Assembly (NCBI GenBank): GCA_049718765.1
Contig: JBNARI010000030.1
Coordinates: 1 to 17,946 of the forward strand
Origin: JBNARI01 sp049718765
GTDB taxonomy: Bacteria; Bacillota; Sulfobacillia; DUMF01
Reading direction: 5' to 3'
DNA: 17,946 bases
In this document: piece by piece, positions 7,868 to 15,874 of the stretch
Layout of the letters: each line of letters starts with the position of its first letter
Position numbering within the stretch: the first letter of the stretch is position 1
Position numbers and translations under genes: made by a program
Notes under the pieces: model-generated
The model's input: only the letters and a program-made list of their open reading frames with translations
What the model was told of the DNA's origin: nothing
Database searches by the model: none

Positions 7868-8049
7868 AACGCTCCCTCCATCTTTTACCGTATTGTGTGG
7901 AAGCCGAGCGGTAGCCCGGTCCGAATATTCATATTCGTCTAAAGAGACCAAAATCCTTCGGCTTGTTGCGCCCAACAAGAGCGGGGCGGATAATCTAGGT
8001 GAGCCTTTAGGTTGTGCTGGCAACGAATCCTTTATGGAGGGATTAGGAC
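7868..8049. promoter_or_regulatory. divergent regulatory region with two perfect palindromes
   Basis: A 182-base region separates the minus-strand operon from the lipoamide dehydrogenase gene. It holds CGAATATTCATATTCG at 7922-7937 (7-base arms, 2-base gap) and a second palindrome with arms CTTGTTG (7962-7968) and CAACAAG (7973-7979). For the + strand, a GATAAT -10 box at 7989-7994 lies 17 bases after a poor -35 (TTGCGC, 7966-7971) inside the second palindrome. I could not fix a strong minus-strand promoter. The first palindrome sits about 55-70 bases upstream of the minus-strand start, a usual place for an operator. Binding proteins are unknown. Confidence 0.5.
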
Positions 8050-9441
8050 ATGCACTTGGTCGTAATCGGCGGAGGGCCTGCAGGGTACGTGGGTGCGTTG
8101 CGGGCAGCTCGACTTGGAGCAAAGGTCACTCTGGTGGAGGAAAAAGAAGTTGGAGGGACGTGCCTCAATGTTGGTTGCATACCAACAAAAGTGCTCCTCC
8201 ACACCGTTGAGCTCTTTTCGCAGTTGAAGAAGGCCAGGGAACTGGGGTTAAAGGTGCAAGCAACAGAATTGGACTGGCCACAACTTCAAGTGCGCAAGCA
8301 AAGCATTGTGAGGCGACTCGCCACGGGCATCAGGACTTTGCTGAAGAAAGCTGGCGTGGAACTGGTTGAAGGTCGGGGAAAGTTACTTGGGCCTGGACGC
8401 GTGGAAGTGGTCACAAAGGATAAGGATGGAAACGCAGTCGAGCTGAGGTGCGACAGGGTGCTGCTTGCGTTGGGCTCGAGGCCGGTTGAACCTCCGATCC
8501 CTGGAGTCAGAAGCGAGGGCGTGTTGTACAGCGATGACGCTCTGAGCTTGGAAAGCCTGCCCAAGCGGCTGGTGATCATAGGTGGCGGGGTTGTGGGCGT
8601 GGAGATGGCCAGCATATTCCATAACGCTGGCAGCTCTGTGAGTGTGGTAGAGATGATGCCGGAGATATTGCCCCCTGCTGACCAGGAACTAGCTGGGGCC
8701 TTAAGACAGTTGCTTGCGAGGGATGGCATAAGGTTTTACACTTCTGCGCAGGTCACTTCCATTGGGGCTGGGGATGGCGGGCTGGAGGTGGTCGTGAGAG
8801 TGGGCCAGAGGGAGGAGCGCCTTGCTACTGACAAGGTGCTGGTTACAGTTGGGAGGAAGCCAAACACTGGTGGGCAAGGACTTGAAGAGTGTGGCGTGCA
8901 GCTAGAGAAAGGCAGAATTGTTGTTGACGACTATCTGGAGACGTCGTTACCGGGAGTGTTCGCAGCTGGAGACGTTATTGGTGGAGCAATGCTCGCTCAC
9001 GTTGCGTTCCACGAGGGATTGATTGCCGCTGAAAACGCAATACTGGGCAAGCACAAGAAAGTGGATTACCGTACAGTGCCCACGGCGATCTACACCAGTC
9101 CGGAGTTGGCGGGGGTTGGTCTTACCGAGAGTGAGGCGAGGCAGCGGAACCTGGAGTTCAAGGTGGGAAGGTTCCCTATGGTCGCCAATGGCAAGGCGCT
9201 CATTGAGAACGGCGGGAAAGGCATGGTTAAGGTGCTTTGCCATGAACGTTCGGGCGAGATTCTTGGGGTACATATACTTGCGCCGCGGGCTACTGACATG
9301 ATTGCAGAGGCCGGGTTGGCCATTGGCATGGGGGCCACCTTCGCACAAGTCGCAGGGACCATTCACCCGCACCCCACTGTATCGGAGGCACTTGCCGAGG
9401 CTTGCCTCGCTGTGGAGGGGCAGGCAATACATTTACCGTAA
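8050..9441 (+). CDS. lpdA: dihydrolipoamide dehydrogenase (E3)
   Basis: 463 residues, normal for the family. It has the FAD-binding start VVIGGGPAGYVGALRAARLG, the redox-active disulfide pair Cys38/Cys43 in GGTCLNVGCIPTK, a second nucleotide fold RLVIIGGGVVGVEMASIF, the FAD motif GVFAAGDVIGG and the C-terminal catalytic HPHPTVSEAL. It reoxidises dihydrolipoyl groups with NAD+ for 2-oxoacid dehydrogenase complexes or the glycine cleavage system. No E1, E2, H-protein or lipoate genes are visible in the window, so its partner complex is elsewhere or was separated by the insertion sequence just downstream. ATG 8050 follows GGAGGG (8036-8041). It is divergent from the DUF5058-like operon and may share its control region. 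Confidence 0.95.
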   Translation: MHLVVIGGGPAGYVGALRAARLGAKVTLVEEKEVGGTCLNVGCIPTKVLLHTVELFSQLKKARELGLKVQATELDWPQLQVRKQSIVRRLATGIRTLLKKAGVELVEGRGKLLGPGRVEVVTKDKDGNAVELRCDRVLLALGSRPVEPPIPGVRSEGVLYSDDALSLESLPKRLVIIGGGVVGVEMASIFHNAGSSVSVVEMMPEILPPADQELAGALRQLLARDGIRFYTSAQVTSIGAGDGGLEVVVRVGQREERLATDKVLVTVGRKPNTGGQGLEECGVQLEKGRIVVDDYLETSLPGVFAAGDVIGGAMLAHVAFHEGLIAAENAILGKHKKVDYRTVPTAIYTSPELAGVGLTESEARQRNLEFKVGRFPMVANGKALIENGGKGMVKVLCHERSGEILGVHILAPRATDMIAEAGLAIGMGATFAQVAGTIHPHPTVSEALAEACLAVEGQAIHLP

Positions 9442-9452
9442 GAGCTTCTTAC
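9438..9452 (+). repeat. small perfect hairpin over the lpdA stop codon
   Basis: GTAAGA at 9438-9443 pairs with TCTTAC at 9447-9452 over a three-base loop, spanning the TAA stop of lpdA. There is no T-run, so this is not a standard terminator; it may be chance. Confidence 0.25.
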
Positions 9453-9512
9453 TGCTGACAACATGGTGAATTTGCTCGAGGAAGGGGCTCCTGGCTGGAC
9501 TGAGCCTTTGAC

Positions 9513-11112
9513 TAGGTGGTTTTCAAGTTAGCGTACTTTTACTGTAGGAACTTATGCCAATTCCATGAGGACGAAAAAGAAGAGACTTCACCCGCCTTTG
9601 AGGTAAAAATAAGCAAAAAACACAGGGGGTGAGATCTCGTGAACATTGTACTTCAGGTTTGGCTAGGATTTGAAGCACTATTGCTTGGACTGTTCGGTGC
9701 AGTTGAGCAGGGACAAAGCTTTACGGAGATAGAAACGATGGTTGGAGAGAAGCTGAGCTCGATCGGCAGAATGTGTCTAGCATGGGCTTTGGAGAAGGTA
9801 GACGAGCAGCTCAGGGAGAATGCTGCAGATCGTCGTGGCTGGGTAGTGGTAAGGAGAGAGGACAGGAAGAAGATACTCACGACACTAGGGGAAGTTGAGT
9901 ACAACAGGACGTACTACCGGAACAAGAAGACAGGGGAGTACGCGTACCTTGCAGATGATGTAATGGGACTTACGTCTCACCAACGTGTGAGTGTTGGGTT
10001 GAAGGCACATTTGGTGGAGCACGCAGCAGATGTTTCTTACCGCAAGTCTGGGGAGTGGGCAGAAGGGCTCACGAAGGCTGGAGTTTTGAGTGCTAGCACG
10101 GTAATGAACTCGATACGGGCTTTCGAGCCGGATGTGATAGAGGAGGAAGTGCCCAGGCAGAAGCGCAGGTGCGAGGTGTTGTTTGTTGAAGCAGACGAGG
10201 ACCACGTTGCAGGGCAAGGTGGAGGCAATCACAACGTGCCATTGGTTTACGTTCACGAAGGCAAGGAGAAGGTGAATAAGGGCAGGTTCAAATTGAAGGG
10301 TGTACGGTACTTTTCGGGGGTATACGAAGAGGCAGAGGAGTTGTGGTTGAGTGTATGGGATTACATTGAGGAGCAGTACGACACAAGCTGTTTAAAGAGG
10401 GTGTTTATCTGCGGTGACGGTGCACAGTGGGTAAAGAAAGGGCTCGAGGTTATCCCGAACAGCGTATTTGTGCTTGATCTTTTCCACCTGGACAGGTACA
10501 TTACTGCAGCGTTTGGTCGTGACAGCAAGCACTACTCCCAGCTGTGGGAGCTGATTTGGGGCGGCAGTATAGGAGACATAGAGTCCTGGTTCAAGAGACT
10601 TGATTTGAGGTGGGCAAGTGAATCACAAAGGCAAGCGGTGAGGGTGTGCTGGAGGTACATAAGCCAGAACTGGTATGGGATTACCGCATATCGCTTGTAT
10701 TCCGAGGCGCAGTTGGGAGTAAGTGCGGAAGCGCATGTCAGCCATGTTTTGTCAGCGCGTCTTTCGAGCAGGCCGATGGCGTGGAGTAAGAAAGGTGCTG
10801 ACCAGATGGCACGGCTTAGGGCGATGCAAGCGAACGGGAAGTCAATACGGCAAGCTTACATCAAGCAATGCGCAGTCAAGGTGCAGAGGCTTAAGGCATC
10901 CCCACCGAGTGTGAGTAAGGAGCGTGAGCAACTGAGGCGGGTTGTAGGCGAAGTAACCTTTGACAATCTTCCGGCTCTTCGGGGACCCGTGACACAGCTC
11001 AGCCGCGCACTAAAGGCCATAAGCCGTGCAGTAGTTGGTGTACTGTGACCCAGACCCACAGGCTGGTGAGGTTGTGCCTTCCCCTGGTGCTACAATTACT
11101 TGACACCGTCCT
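9513..11112 (+). mobile_element. ISLre2-family insertion sequence
   Basis: About 1.6 kb around an intact transposase. Candidate ends: 9514-9535 and the reverse complement of 11091-11112 agree at 15 of 22 positions, including a shared TCAAGT block and a shared GTA. Immediately outside are GCCTTTGAC (9504-9512) and GCCTTTCAC (11113-11121), eight of nine identical, consistent with a 9-base target duplication that has since changed by one base. Length fits the family. The exact boundary is uncertain by a base or two because the left end reads TAGG and the right end AGGA. Confidence 0.65.
9639..11048 (+). CDS. ISLre2-family transposase (UPF0236)
   Basis: 469 residues, full length for the UPF0236/ISLre2 transposases. 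Recognisable stretches: the N-terminal domain with RKKILTTLGEVEYNRTYY, a DDE-type core with VLFVEADEDHVAGQ (near residue 184) and VFICGDGAQWVKKGLEVI (near 258), then VFVLDLFHLDRYI, and the family C-terminal ending FDNLPALRGPVTQLSRALKAI. No stop or shift is seen, so it may be active. GTG 9639 is six bases after AGGGGGTGA. It catalyses movement of the surrounding element. This is the only clear mobile gene in the window. Confidence 0.95.
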   Translation: MNIVLQVWLGFEALLLGLFGAVEQGQSFTEIETMVGEKLSSIGRMCLAWALEKVDEQLRENAADRRGWVVVRREDRKKILTTLGEVEYNRTYYRNKKTGEYAYLADDVMGLTSHQRVSVGLKAHLVEHAADVSYRKSGEWAEGLTKAGVLSASTVMNSIRAFEPDVIEEEVPRQKRRCEVLFVEADEDHVAGQGGGNHNVPLVYVHEGKEKVNKGRFKLKGVRYFSGVYEEAEELWLSVWDYIEEQYDTSCLKRVFICGDGAQWVKKGLEVIPNSVFVLDLFHLDRYITAAFGRDSKHYSQLWELIWGGSIGDIESWFKRLDLRWASESQRQAVRVCWRYISQNWYGITAYRLYSEAQLGVSAEAHVSHVLSARLSSRPMAWSKKGADQMARLRAMQANGKSIRQAYIKQCAVKVQRLKASPPSVSKEREQLRRVVGEVTFDNLPALRGPVTQLSRALKAISRAVVGVL

Positions 11113-11125
11113 GCCTTTCACCCTC

Positions 11126-11154
11126 TGGACACATTTCTGTCGTCGATGCATAAT
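11126..11154 (+). promoter_or_regulatory. promoter of the CDF exporter / ABC importer operon
   Basis: TGGACA at 11126-11131 (one mismatch to TTGACA) and CATAAT at 11149-11154 (one mismatch to TATAAT) are exactly 17 bases apart. It begins just outside the right end of the insertion sequence, so the operon promoter appears to have survived the insertion. Transcription would start near 11161. Confidence 0.65.
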
Positions 11155-11160
11155 TTAGAC

Positions 11161-11304
11161 CAGTAGGAGCAGGCGATCGACTCAAAAGGTGGGTCGGTGG
11201 GGCCGGGCCGAAAGCAGCGGGTTCAAGTAAGGGCCTGCGGGACCGATTGTTGGTCCTGCAGGCCCAGTCGTATTAGTAGGCAGTCTGAGTTGGAGGGGAA
11301 GTCG
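11161..11304 (+). ncRNA. structured 5' leader of the CDF operon, unclassified
   Basis: The predicted transcript has about 145 non-coding bases before the TTG start. A first hairpin pairs 11178-11183 with 11191-11196 (one G-U) over a 7-base loop. A second, much stronger one pairs 11231-11244 (GGGCCTGCGGGACC) with 11252-11265 over loop GATTGTT: 14 pairs with one G-U. A GGGCC block at 11205-11209 repeats the left base of that stem and could compete for 11261-11265, giving two alternative folds. No T-run follows the second hairpin. Length, position before a metal exporter and alternative pairing are riboswitch-like, but I do not recognise the conserved bases of the NiCo (czcD), yybP-ykoY, M-box or other known classes. 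It may be a new cis-regulatory RNA or simply a stable leader. Confidence 0.45.
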
Positions 11305-12249
11305 TTGACTGAGTTCTTGTTGAGAAGATTTGTGCCCGACTACAAGAACACTTTTGACCCAGATGTCCGCGCTCGGTACGCCTATCTGGAAGCTTGGGTC
11401 AGCATCGTTGGCAATTCGGTTCTTGCCTCTGTCAACTTTACCATTGGAGTGCTACTCAACAGTATTGCGCTAATGGCAAATGCCACTCACACTGCGGCGG
11501 ACATATTGACCTCTTTGGTGGTGCTGGTGGGTTTCAGGGAGGCTCGCCGACCTGCCGACGAAGAGCACCCCTACGGTCACGGGCGAGTGGAGACCATAGC
11601 CACCCTCATAATTGCGGTGCTCTTGATTATGGTAGGCATAGAGTTTGCGAAGACCTCAGGGGAGCGACTGGTCAATAGGGTCATCATTCATGGGAGCGTC
11701 ACTGGTGCGGGAGTACTCTTTGTGGCCGGGATCATTAAAGAATGGATGGCGCGGTTTTCTATAGGGCTTGGCAAGGCTATTTCAGCTAGCGCTTTGGAGG
11801 CTGACGCTTGGCACCACAGAAGCGATGGCATTGCAAACTGGATGGTGGCAGTTTCTCTACTGCTCAGCCAAGTTGGATACGGCTGGCTGGACGCCGTCTT
11901 TGGCCTTGGGGTGTCCCTTCTCATAGTTTACACAGGATACAAGTTGGCAAAGTCGTCTATCAGCAGTCTCATAGGAGAAAAACCGGACGACGAGTTAATA
12001 GCATGTATTAGACAGCTGGTACTTTCGGTGCCTGAGGTGAAGAGCACGCATAAGATCAGCCTCCATGACTACGGGGGCAAAAAGATCATTACCCTACACA
12101 TTCAGGTGCCTGACAACCTTCATGTTGATGAATCCCATGCTATTGCTGGCAGAGTGAAAAAACTGGTTAAGGACAGGTTAAACGTGGAGACAGAGGTTCA
12201 CGTGGAGCCTTGCGGCGACAGAATCGATCGTGGGAGGGCAAACATGTGA
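11305..12249 (+). CDS. cation diffusion facilitator (CDF) family metal exporter
   Basis: 314 residues from the TTG at 11305, five bases after GGAGGGGA (11292-11299). The frame is open further up to a GTG at 11197, but that stretch is the folded leader and is not protein-like. Membrane spans carry the transport-site motifs HTAAD (HxxxD) and HHRSD (HxxxD); this His/Asp pairing is the pattern of zinc-type CDF members rather than the DxxxD manganese type. HPYGHGRVETIA and the cytoplasmic C-terminal domain (VPEVKSTHKISLHDYGGKKIITLHIQV) are also typical. It should export a divalent metal, probably Zn or a similar ion, by proton antiport. Its stop overlaps the GTG of the next gene (GTGA, 12246-12249), linking it to the ABC importer operon. 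No metal-binding His-rich loop is seen. Confidence 0.93.
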   Translation: MTEFLLRRFVPDYKNTFDPDVRARYAYLEAWVSIVGNSVLASVNFTIGVLLNSIALMANATHTAADILTSLVVLVGFREARRPADEEHPYGHGRVETIATLIIAVLLIMVGIEFAKTSGERLVNRVIIHGSVTGAGVLFVAGIIKEWMARFSIGLGKAISASALEADAWHHRSDGIANWMVAVSLLLSQVGYGWLDAVFGLGVSLLIVYTGYKLAKSSISSLIGEKPDDELIACIRQLVLSVPEVKSTHKISLHDYGGKKIITLHIQVPDNLHVDESHAIAGRVKKLVKDRLNVETEVHVEPCGDRIDRGRANM

Positions 12250-13220
12250 GGCAAGAAAGTATCCTGTCCATCAGAAACCTGAGGGTTCACTTTGTCACTC
12301 CCCGAGGGACTGTTAAGGCCGTGGATGGCGTAGACCTGCATGTCAAGCCCGGAGAAACCATGGTTGTGCTTGGGGAGTCTGGTTGTGGCAAAACGGTGAC
12401 CGCACTCTCCATTATGAGACTTGTGGCAACTCCCCCAGGGCGAATTGTTTCTGGGGAGATCTACTTTGAGGGCAAGGATATACTCAAGATGAAGCCAAAC
12501 GCCGTGCGCGCGCTGCGAGGCAAAGAAATTGCCATGATTTTTCAAGAACCCATGTCCTCCCTGAACCCCGCATTTACCGTCGGCGAGCAAATAATGGAGG
12601 TGCTGAGGCTCCACCAAGGCCTCAAGGGTAAGGACGCCCTGGACAAGGCCATTGAAATGCTGAAGTTGGTGAAAATCCCTTCCCCTGAAAAAAGAGTGCA
12701 TGAATACCCACACCAGCTTTCGGGGGGCATGAAGCAGCGAATAATGATTGCCATGGCGCTGTCCTGCAGGCCAAGACTCCTAATTGCCGATGAACCTACG
12801 GCTTCGTTGGATGTCACCATTCAGGCTCAGATTCTGGAACTTATGAAAGAACTCCGCCGCCAGATTGGCACAACTACTTTACTCATCACCCACAGCCTGG
12901 GAGTCGCAGCGGAAATGGCTGATCGCGCGACTGTGATGTATGCCGGCCAGGTGGTTGAGGTGGCGCCCATCAAGGAGTTGTTCCACGACGCAAGGCATCC
13001 ATACACCAGGGGCTTGCTGCGCTCGATGGTGGATCTCAAGCGGGATGCCAAGTGGTTGGATGTCATCCCAGGTGCGCCTCCAAACCCTGCGCGGGTGCCA
13101 GATGGATGCAGGTTCCATCCAAGATGTCCCAGAGCGGACGACCGTTGCCGGAAAGAGGAGGCTCGATACGTATCGGTGGCGCCGGGCAGGTGGGTAAGAT
13201 GCTGGTATCCTGATAACTGA
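12246..13220 (+). CDS. dppD: peptide/nickel-type ABC transporter ATP-binding protein (DppD/OppD-like)
   Basis: 324 residues from GTG 12246, preceded by GGGAGGG (12230-12236) and overlapping the CDF stop by four bases. Walker A GESGCGKT at 43-50, Q-loop FQEPMSSLNPAF, signature LSGGMKQR at 158-165, Walker B with Asp182/Glu183 in LLIADEPTASLDV and switch His216 in ITHSLG are all intact. The C-terminal extension HPYTRGLLRSM...GCRFHPRCP with four cysteines is the usual oligopeptide-ATPase tail. It energises the importer together with the last gene of the operon. The symbol reflects family position; the substrate (dipeptide, oligopeptide or metal complex) is not proven. Confidence 0.93.
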   Translation: MRQESILSIRNLRVHFVTPRGTVKAVDGVDLHVKPGETMVVLGESGCGKTVTALSIMRLVATPPGRIVSGEIYFEGKDILKMKPNAVRALRGKEIAMIFQEPMSSLNPAFTVGEQIMEVLRLHQGLKGKDALDKAIEMLKLVKIPSPEKRVHEYPHQLSGGMKQRIMIAMALSCRPRLLIADEPTASLDVTIQAQILELMKELRRQIGTTTLLITHSLGVAAEMADRATVMYAGQVVEVAPIKELFHDARHPYTRGLLRSMVDLKRDAKWLDVIPGAPPNPARVPDGCRFHPRCPRADDRCRKEEARYVSVAPGRWVRCWYPDN

Positions 13221-13325
13221 TCTGGGGGGAGGTGTTGTCTGCCCGAGGTTTGCGGTTCGTGGTGTTAAGTTGCTTTCCAGAGCCACGCATTTCGTAGTGA
13301 TGAGGCGGAAAGGAGGAGACTCACC

Positions 13326-14876
13326 GTGGGAAACAGGCCCAAAGCAATCTCTCTTCTGCTGGTATTGGTGCTGGCGGTATCCTTGGTTGGATGCTCTTCC
13401 GGGCAGAAACCCGCAGAAAAAGCCCCTGAGAAGCCCGTTGAGCAACCCAAGCAAGTGAAGGATTCGATCACCATTGCTCTTCAAGGAGAGCCAACTACTC
13501 TTGACCCCCAATTTGCCGATGACGGTAACATGCGCGCAGTAACTGACAACGTTTTCGAGGGACTTCTAGAACTTGACGGCCAAAGCCTGAAGCCCAAGAC
13601 CGCCTTGGCAGAAAGTTACAAGAGTCTGAACCCCACTACATGGGAGTTCAAGCTGAGGACTGGGGTGAAGTTCCATAATGGCGAGCCCCTGAGTGCTGAC
13701 GATGTAGTGTTCAGCGTTAACAGGATCGTTGATCCCAAGTTCAAGTCACAAATAGCAGGCAACTTTTCCTCAATCAAGGAAGCCCGGAAAGTAGACGACA
13801 GCACTGTTCAAATTATTACCAACGGGCCGGACCCAGCACTTCCTGTGAGGCTCACGCTCCTCAAAATTGTGAACAAGAAGGCAGTTGAGGCTGCAGGCGA
13901 AAAGGTGGGTACGCAGCCTGTGGGCACAGGCCCTTACAAGGTGACTGCTTGGAACCGCGGGGTTTCGATCTCGGTGGAAGCTTTCGACGGCTATTGGGGC
14001 CCAAAACCGAGTATTAAGAAGGCTACCTACAGGTTCATCCAGGAGGGGTCAACAAGGCTATCCGCTCTGAAAGCAGGCGAGATTGACTTGGCAGTGAATA
14101 TGCTGCCCGAGTACGCCAAAGAGTTGCCAAAGGTGGCTACGGCTGATGGGCTTGAGTTCCCGTTAATTCGCCTCAACCAATTCAAGGGCGTGATGAAGAA
14201 CAAGCTGTTGAGGCTGGCAGTGAACTACGCGGTAGACAAGGAGACCATTGCCAAGACCCTGTTTGGCGGCTATGCCACAGTTGCGCAAGGGCAGCTCTTC
14301 AAGCCTGGCTATGTTGGATTCAATCCCAACCTCAAGCCATACCCGTATGATCCCAACAAAGCAAAGGAACTAATCAAACAGTCAGGATATAAGGGAGAAA
14401 AGATCGAACTCATTGCGGAGCGTGGGCGCTGGCTGAAGGACGGTGAACTTGCCGAAGCAGTCTCCATGATGCTCCGGGACGTTGGACTCAACGTGGAACT
14501 TAAGTACTATGACTGGCAGGAATGGCTGAAGACGTTGTTCAACAGGGAAAGGGCACCAGACATGATGTACAGCTCCCACGGGAACGAGATGTTTGACGCG
14601 GACCGCACTTTCTCGTCGTTGATTCACAGCAAGGGCCCAATGTCCTCGTACCTCAACCCTGACCTAGATAAGAAGATAGACGCCGCAAGGACAGAAATGG
14701 ACCCAGCCAAACGGCAGAAGATGTACGAGGAGATCGGGCAGGCAATCTACGACGACCCGGCTTTCATCTTCCTGGTTAACCTGAAGGACATCTACGGCTT
14801 GAGTAAGAGTTTGGAATGGACTCCCAGACAGGATTCCCGGATCATACTGTCCGAGATGAAAATCGTAAACCAGTGA
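13326..14876 (+). CDS. extracellular solute-binding lipoprotein, family 5
   Basis: 516 residues. An N-terminal lipoprotein signal ends in the lipobox LVGC with Cys23 as the lipid anchor, followed by a Lys/Glu/Pro-rich linker (about residues 27-45). The mature part starts SITIALQGEPTTLDPQF, with TWEFKLRTGVKFHNGEPLSADDVVFS, GTGPYKVTAW and RLSALKAGEIDLAVN, all typical of DppA/OppA/NikA-type proteins. It captures the substrate at the membrane surface and hands it to the two permeases. Family members bind peptides, nickel complexes, sugars or opines; no NikA-specific feature stands out, so a peptide-like substrate is the default. GTG 13326 follows AAAGGAGG (13309-13316). The 105-base gap before it holds only this ribosome site. 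Confidence 0.93.
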   Translation: MGNRPKAISLLLVLVLAVSLVGCSSGQKPAEKAPEKPVEQPKQVKDSITIALQGEPTTLDPQFADDGNMRAVTDNVFEGLLELDGQSLKPKTALAESYKSLNPTTWEFKLRTGVKFHNGEPLSADDVVFSVNRIVDPKFKSQIAGNFSSIKEARKVDDSTVQIITNGPDPALPVRLTLLKIVNKKAVEAAGEKVGTQPVGTGPYKVTAWNRGVSISVEAFDGYWGPKPSIKKATYRFIQEGSTRLSALKAGEIDLAVNMLPEYAKELPKVATADGLEFPLIRLNQFKGVMKNKLLRLAVNYAVDKETIAKTLFGGYATVAQGQLFKPGYVGFNPNLKPYPYDPNKAKELIKQSGYKGEKIELIAERGRWLKDGELAEAVSMMLRDVGLNVELKYYDWQEWLKTLFNRERAPDMMYSSHGNEMFDADRTFSSLIHSKGPMSSYLNPDLDKKIDAARTEMDPAKRQKMYEEIGQAIYDDPAFIFLVNLKDIYGLSKSLEWTPRQDSRIILSEMKIVNQ

Positions 14877-14895
14877 AGGCTAACCTGTGCCATAC

Positions 14896-14921
14896 GTGGG
14901 GGAGGCGCAAGCCTCTCCCAC
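14896..14921 (+). promoter_or_regulatory. GNRA-loop hairpin between binding-protein and permease genes
   Basis: GTGGGGGAGGC (14896-14906) pairs with GCCTCTCCCAC (14911-14921), 11 pairs with one G-U, capped by a GCAA tetraloop and followed by only three T's. It is too poor in T's for full termination. It is placed where many importer operons keep a hairpin that protects the binding-protein mRNA and lowers permease expression. That role here is inferred. Confidence 0.6.
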
Positions 14922-14937
14922 TTTGGGAGGACGCGAG

Positions 14938-15858
14938 ATGCTGAGATACGTTTGCATGCGCCTCGTGTATACGATAGTGGTAATACTTGGGGTTTCCCTT
15001 CTGGTGTTCGTGATCACCCATGTGGTGGGGAACCCTGTAAACGTGATGCTTCCACTCCAGGCTAGCGATGAAGAACGTGCGCAGCTTAGGCACCAGCTAG
15101 GACTGGACAAGCCATTAGGAGTTCAGCTAGTGGAATTTATGTCGGGTATGGTGCGCCTGGACTTCGGCAAGTCGTGGTGGCAGCAGGAGCCGGCGCTGCA
15201 GTTGGCGTTAAGGAGGATGCCAGCTACCTTCCAGTTGGTAGCGGCTGCGTTCGCCTTGGCCGTGCTGATAGCAATACCCCTCGGGATCTTGGCGGCCTAC
15301 AAGCCAGGGTCCGTGCTTGACAGGCTGCTTACTGTAACTTCCCTGGTTGGCGTATGTGTACCTTCCTTTTGGGTTGCGTTGCTGCTGGTCATTGGTTTTT
15401 CAGTGAAACTGGGGTGGTTCCCGACATCAGGCTATGGCAGCCTTCGGCACATGGTATTGCCAGTGGTCACCCTGGCCATTCTGCCCGGAGGGCACATGGC
15501 TCAGATCATGAGGTTTTCCATGCTGGACCAGCTTAACCAGCAGTATGTCACCACAGCCAGAGCAAAGGGTCTCACAGAAGGAGCGGTGGTATTCAAGCAT
15601 GCCCTGAAGAACGCGGCGACGGCTGTGCTAACCATGGGGGGGATGGACCTTGGCAGAATGCTAGCTGGTGAAACGGCTGCAGTGGAAATGGTTTATGGAT
15701 GGCCTGGATTTGGGTCTTTGGTACTTGAAACCATTGCGCGGCAAGACTTCCCGCTTCTTCAGGCAAGCGTTTTTGTGGTTGCAATCATAATTTGCCTCAT
15801 TAACCTAATTGTGGACTTGTCGTACGGTCTGTTTGATCCGAGGATAAGGTACCAATAG
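14938..15858 (+). CDS. dppB: peptide/nickel-type ABC transporter permease (DppB-like)
   Basis: 306 residues with six membrane spans. The N-terminal RLVYTIVVILGVSLLVFVITHVVGNP and LRHQLGLDKPLGVQLVEFM are family hallmarks, and the ATPase-contact (EAA) loop reads TTARAKGLTEGAVVFKHALKNA near residue 200. The end YGLFDPRIRYQ is also typical. ATG 14938 is preceded by GGGAGGA (14925-14931); the in-frame codon at 14887 would put the intercistronic hairpin inside the protein and is rejected. It forms the membrane channel with the next gene. Confidence 0.93.
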   Translation: MLRYVCMRLVYTIVVILGVSLLVFVITHVVGNPVNVMLPLQASDEERAQLRHQLGLDKPLGVQLVEFMSGMVRLDFGKSWWQQEPALQLALRRMPATFQLVAAAFALAVLIAIPLGILAAYKPGSVLDRLLTVTSLVGVCVPSFWVALLLVIGFSVKLGWFPTSGYGSLRHMVLPVVTLAILPGGHMAQIMRFSMLDQLNQQYVTTARAKGLTEGAVVFKHALKNAATAVLTMGGMDLGRMLAGETAAVEMVYGWPGFGSLVLETIARQDFPLLQASVFVVAIIICLINLIVDLSYGLFDPRIRYQ

Positions 15859-15874
15859 GGGTGGAGGACGTTTC

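Noticed and set aside
7868..8122. Long N-terminal extension of the DUF5058-like protein.
   Set aside because: It would run through the divergent promoter region and the lpdA start, and its residues are not protein-like; ATG 7867 has its own GGAGGGA.
11216..11236. A GGGTTCAAGT stretch resembling a tRNA T-loop in the CDF leader.
   Set aside because: The flanking bases do not pair as a T-stem, and no D-arm, anticodon arm or acceptor stem could be placed around it.
11197..11304. GTG start at 11197 for the CDF exporter.
   Set aside because: The added residues are encoded by the 14-pair hairpin and resemble no CDF N-terminus; TTG 11305 has a well-spaced ribosome site.
11161..11304. NiCo (czcD) or yybP-ykoY riboswitch before the CDF gene.
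   Set aside because: I could not find the conserved junction bases or four-way layout I associate with these classes; a covariance-model scan would decide.
13235..13297. Small frame after the first ATPase gene, with a GGGGGGAGGTG ribosome-like site.
   Set aside because: The site is only a base or so from the TTG, the product would be 20 residues, and it resembles nothing; the purine run is more likely chance.
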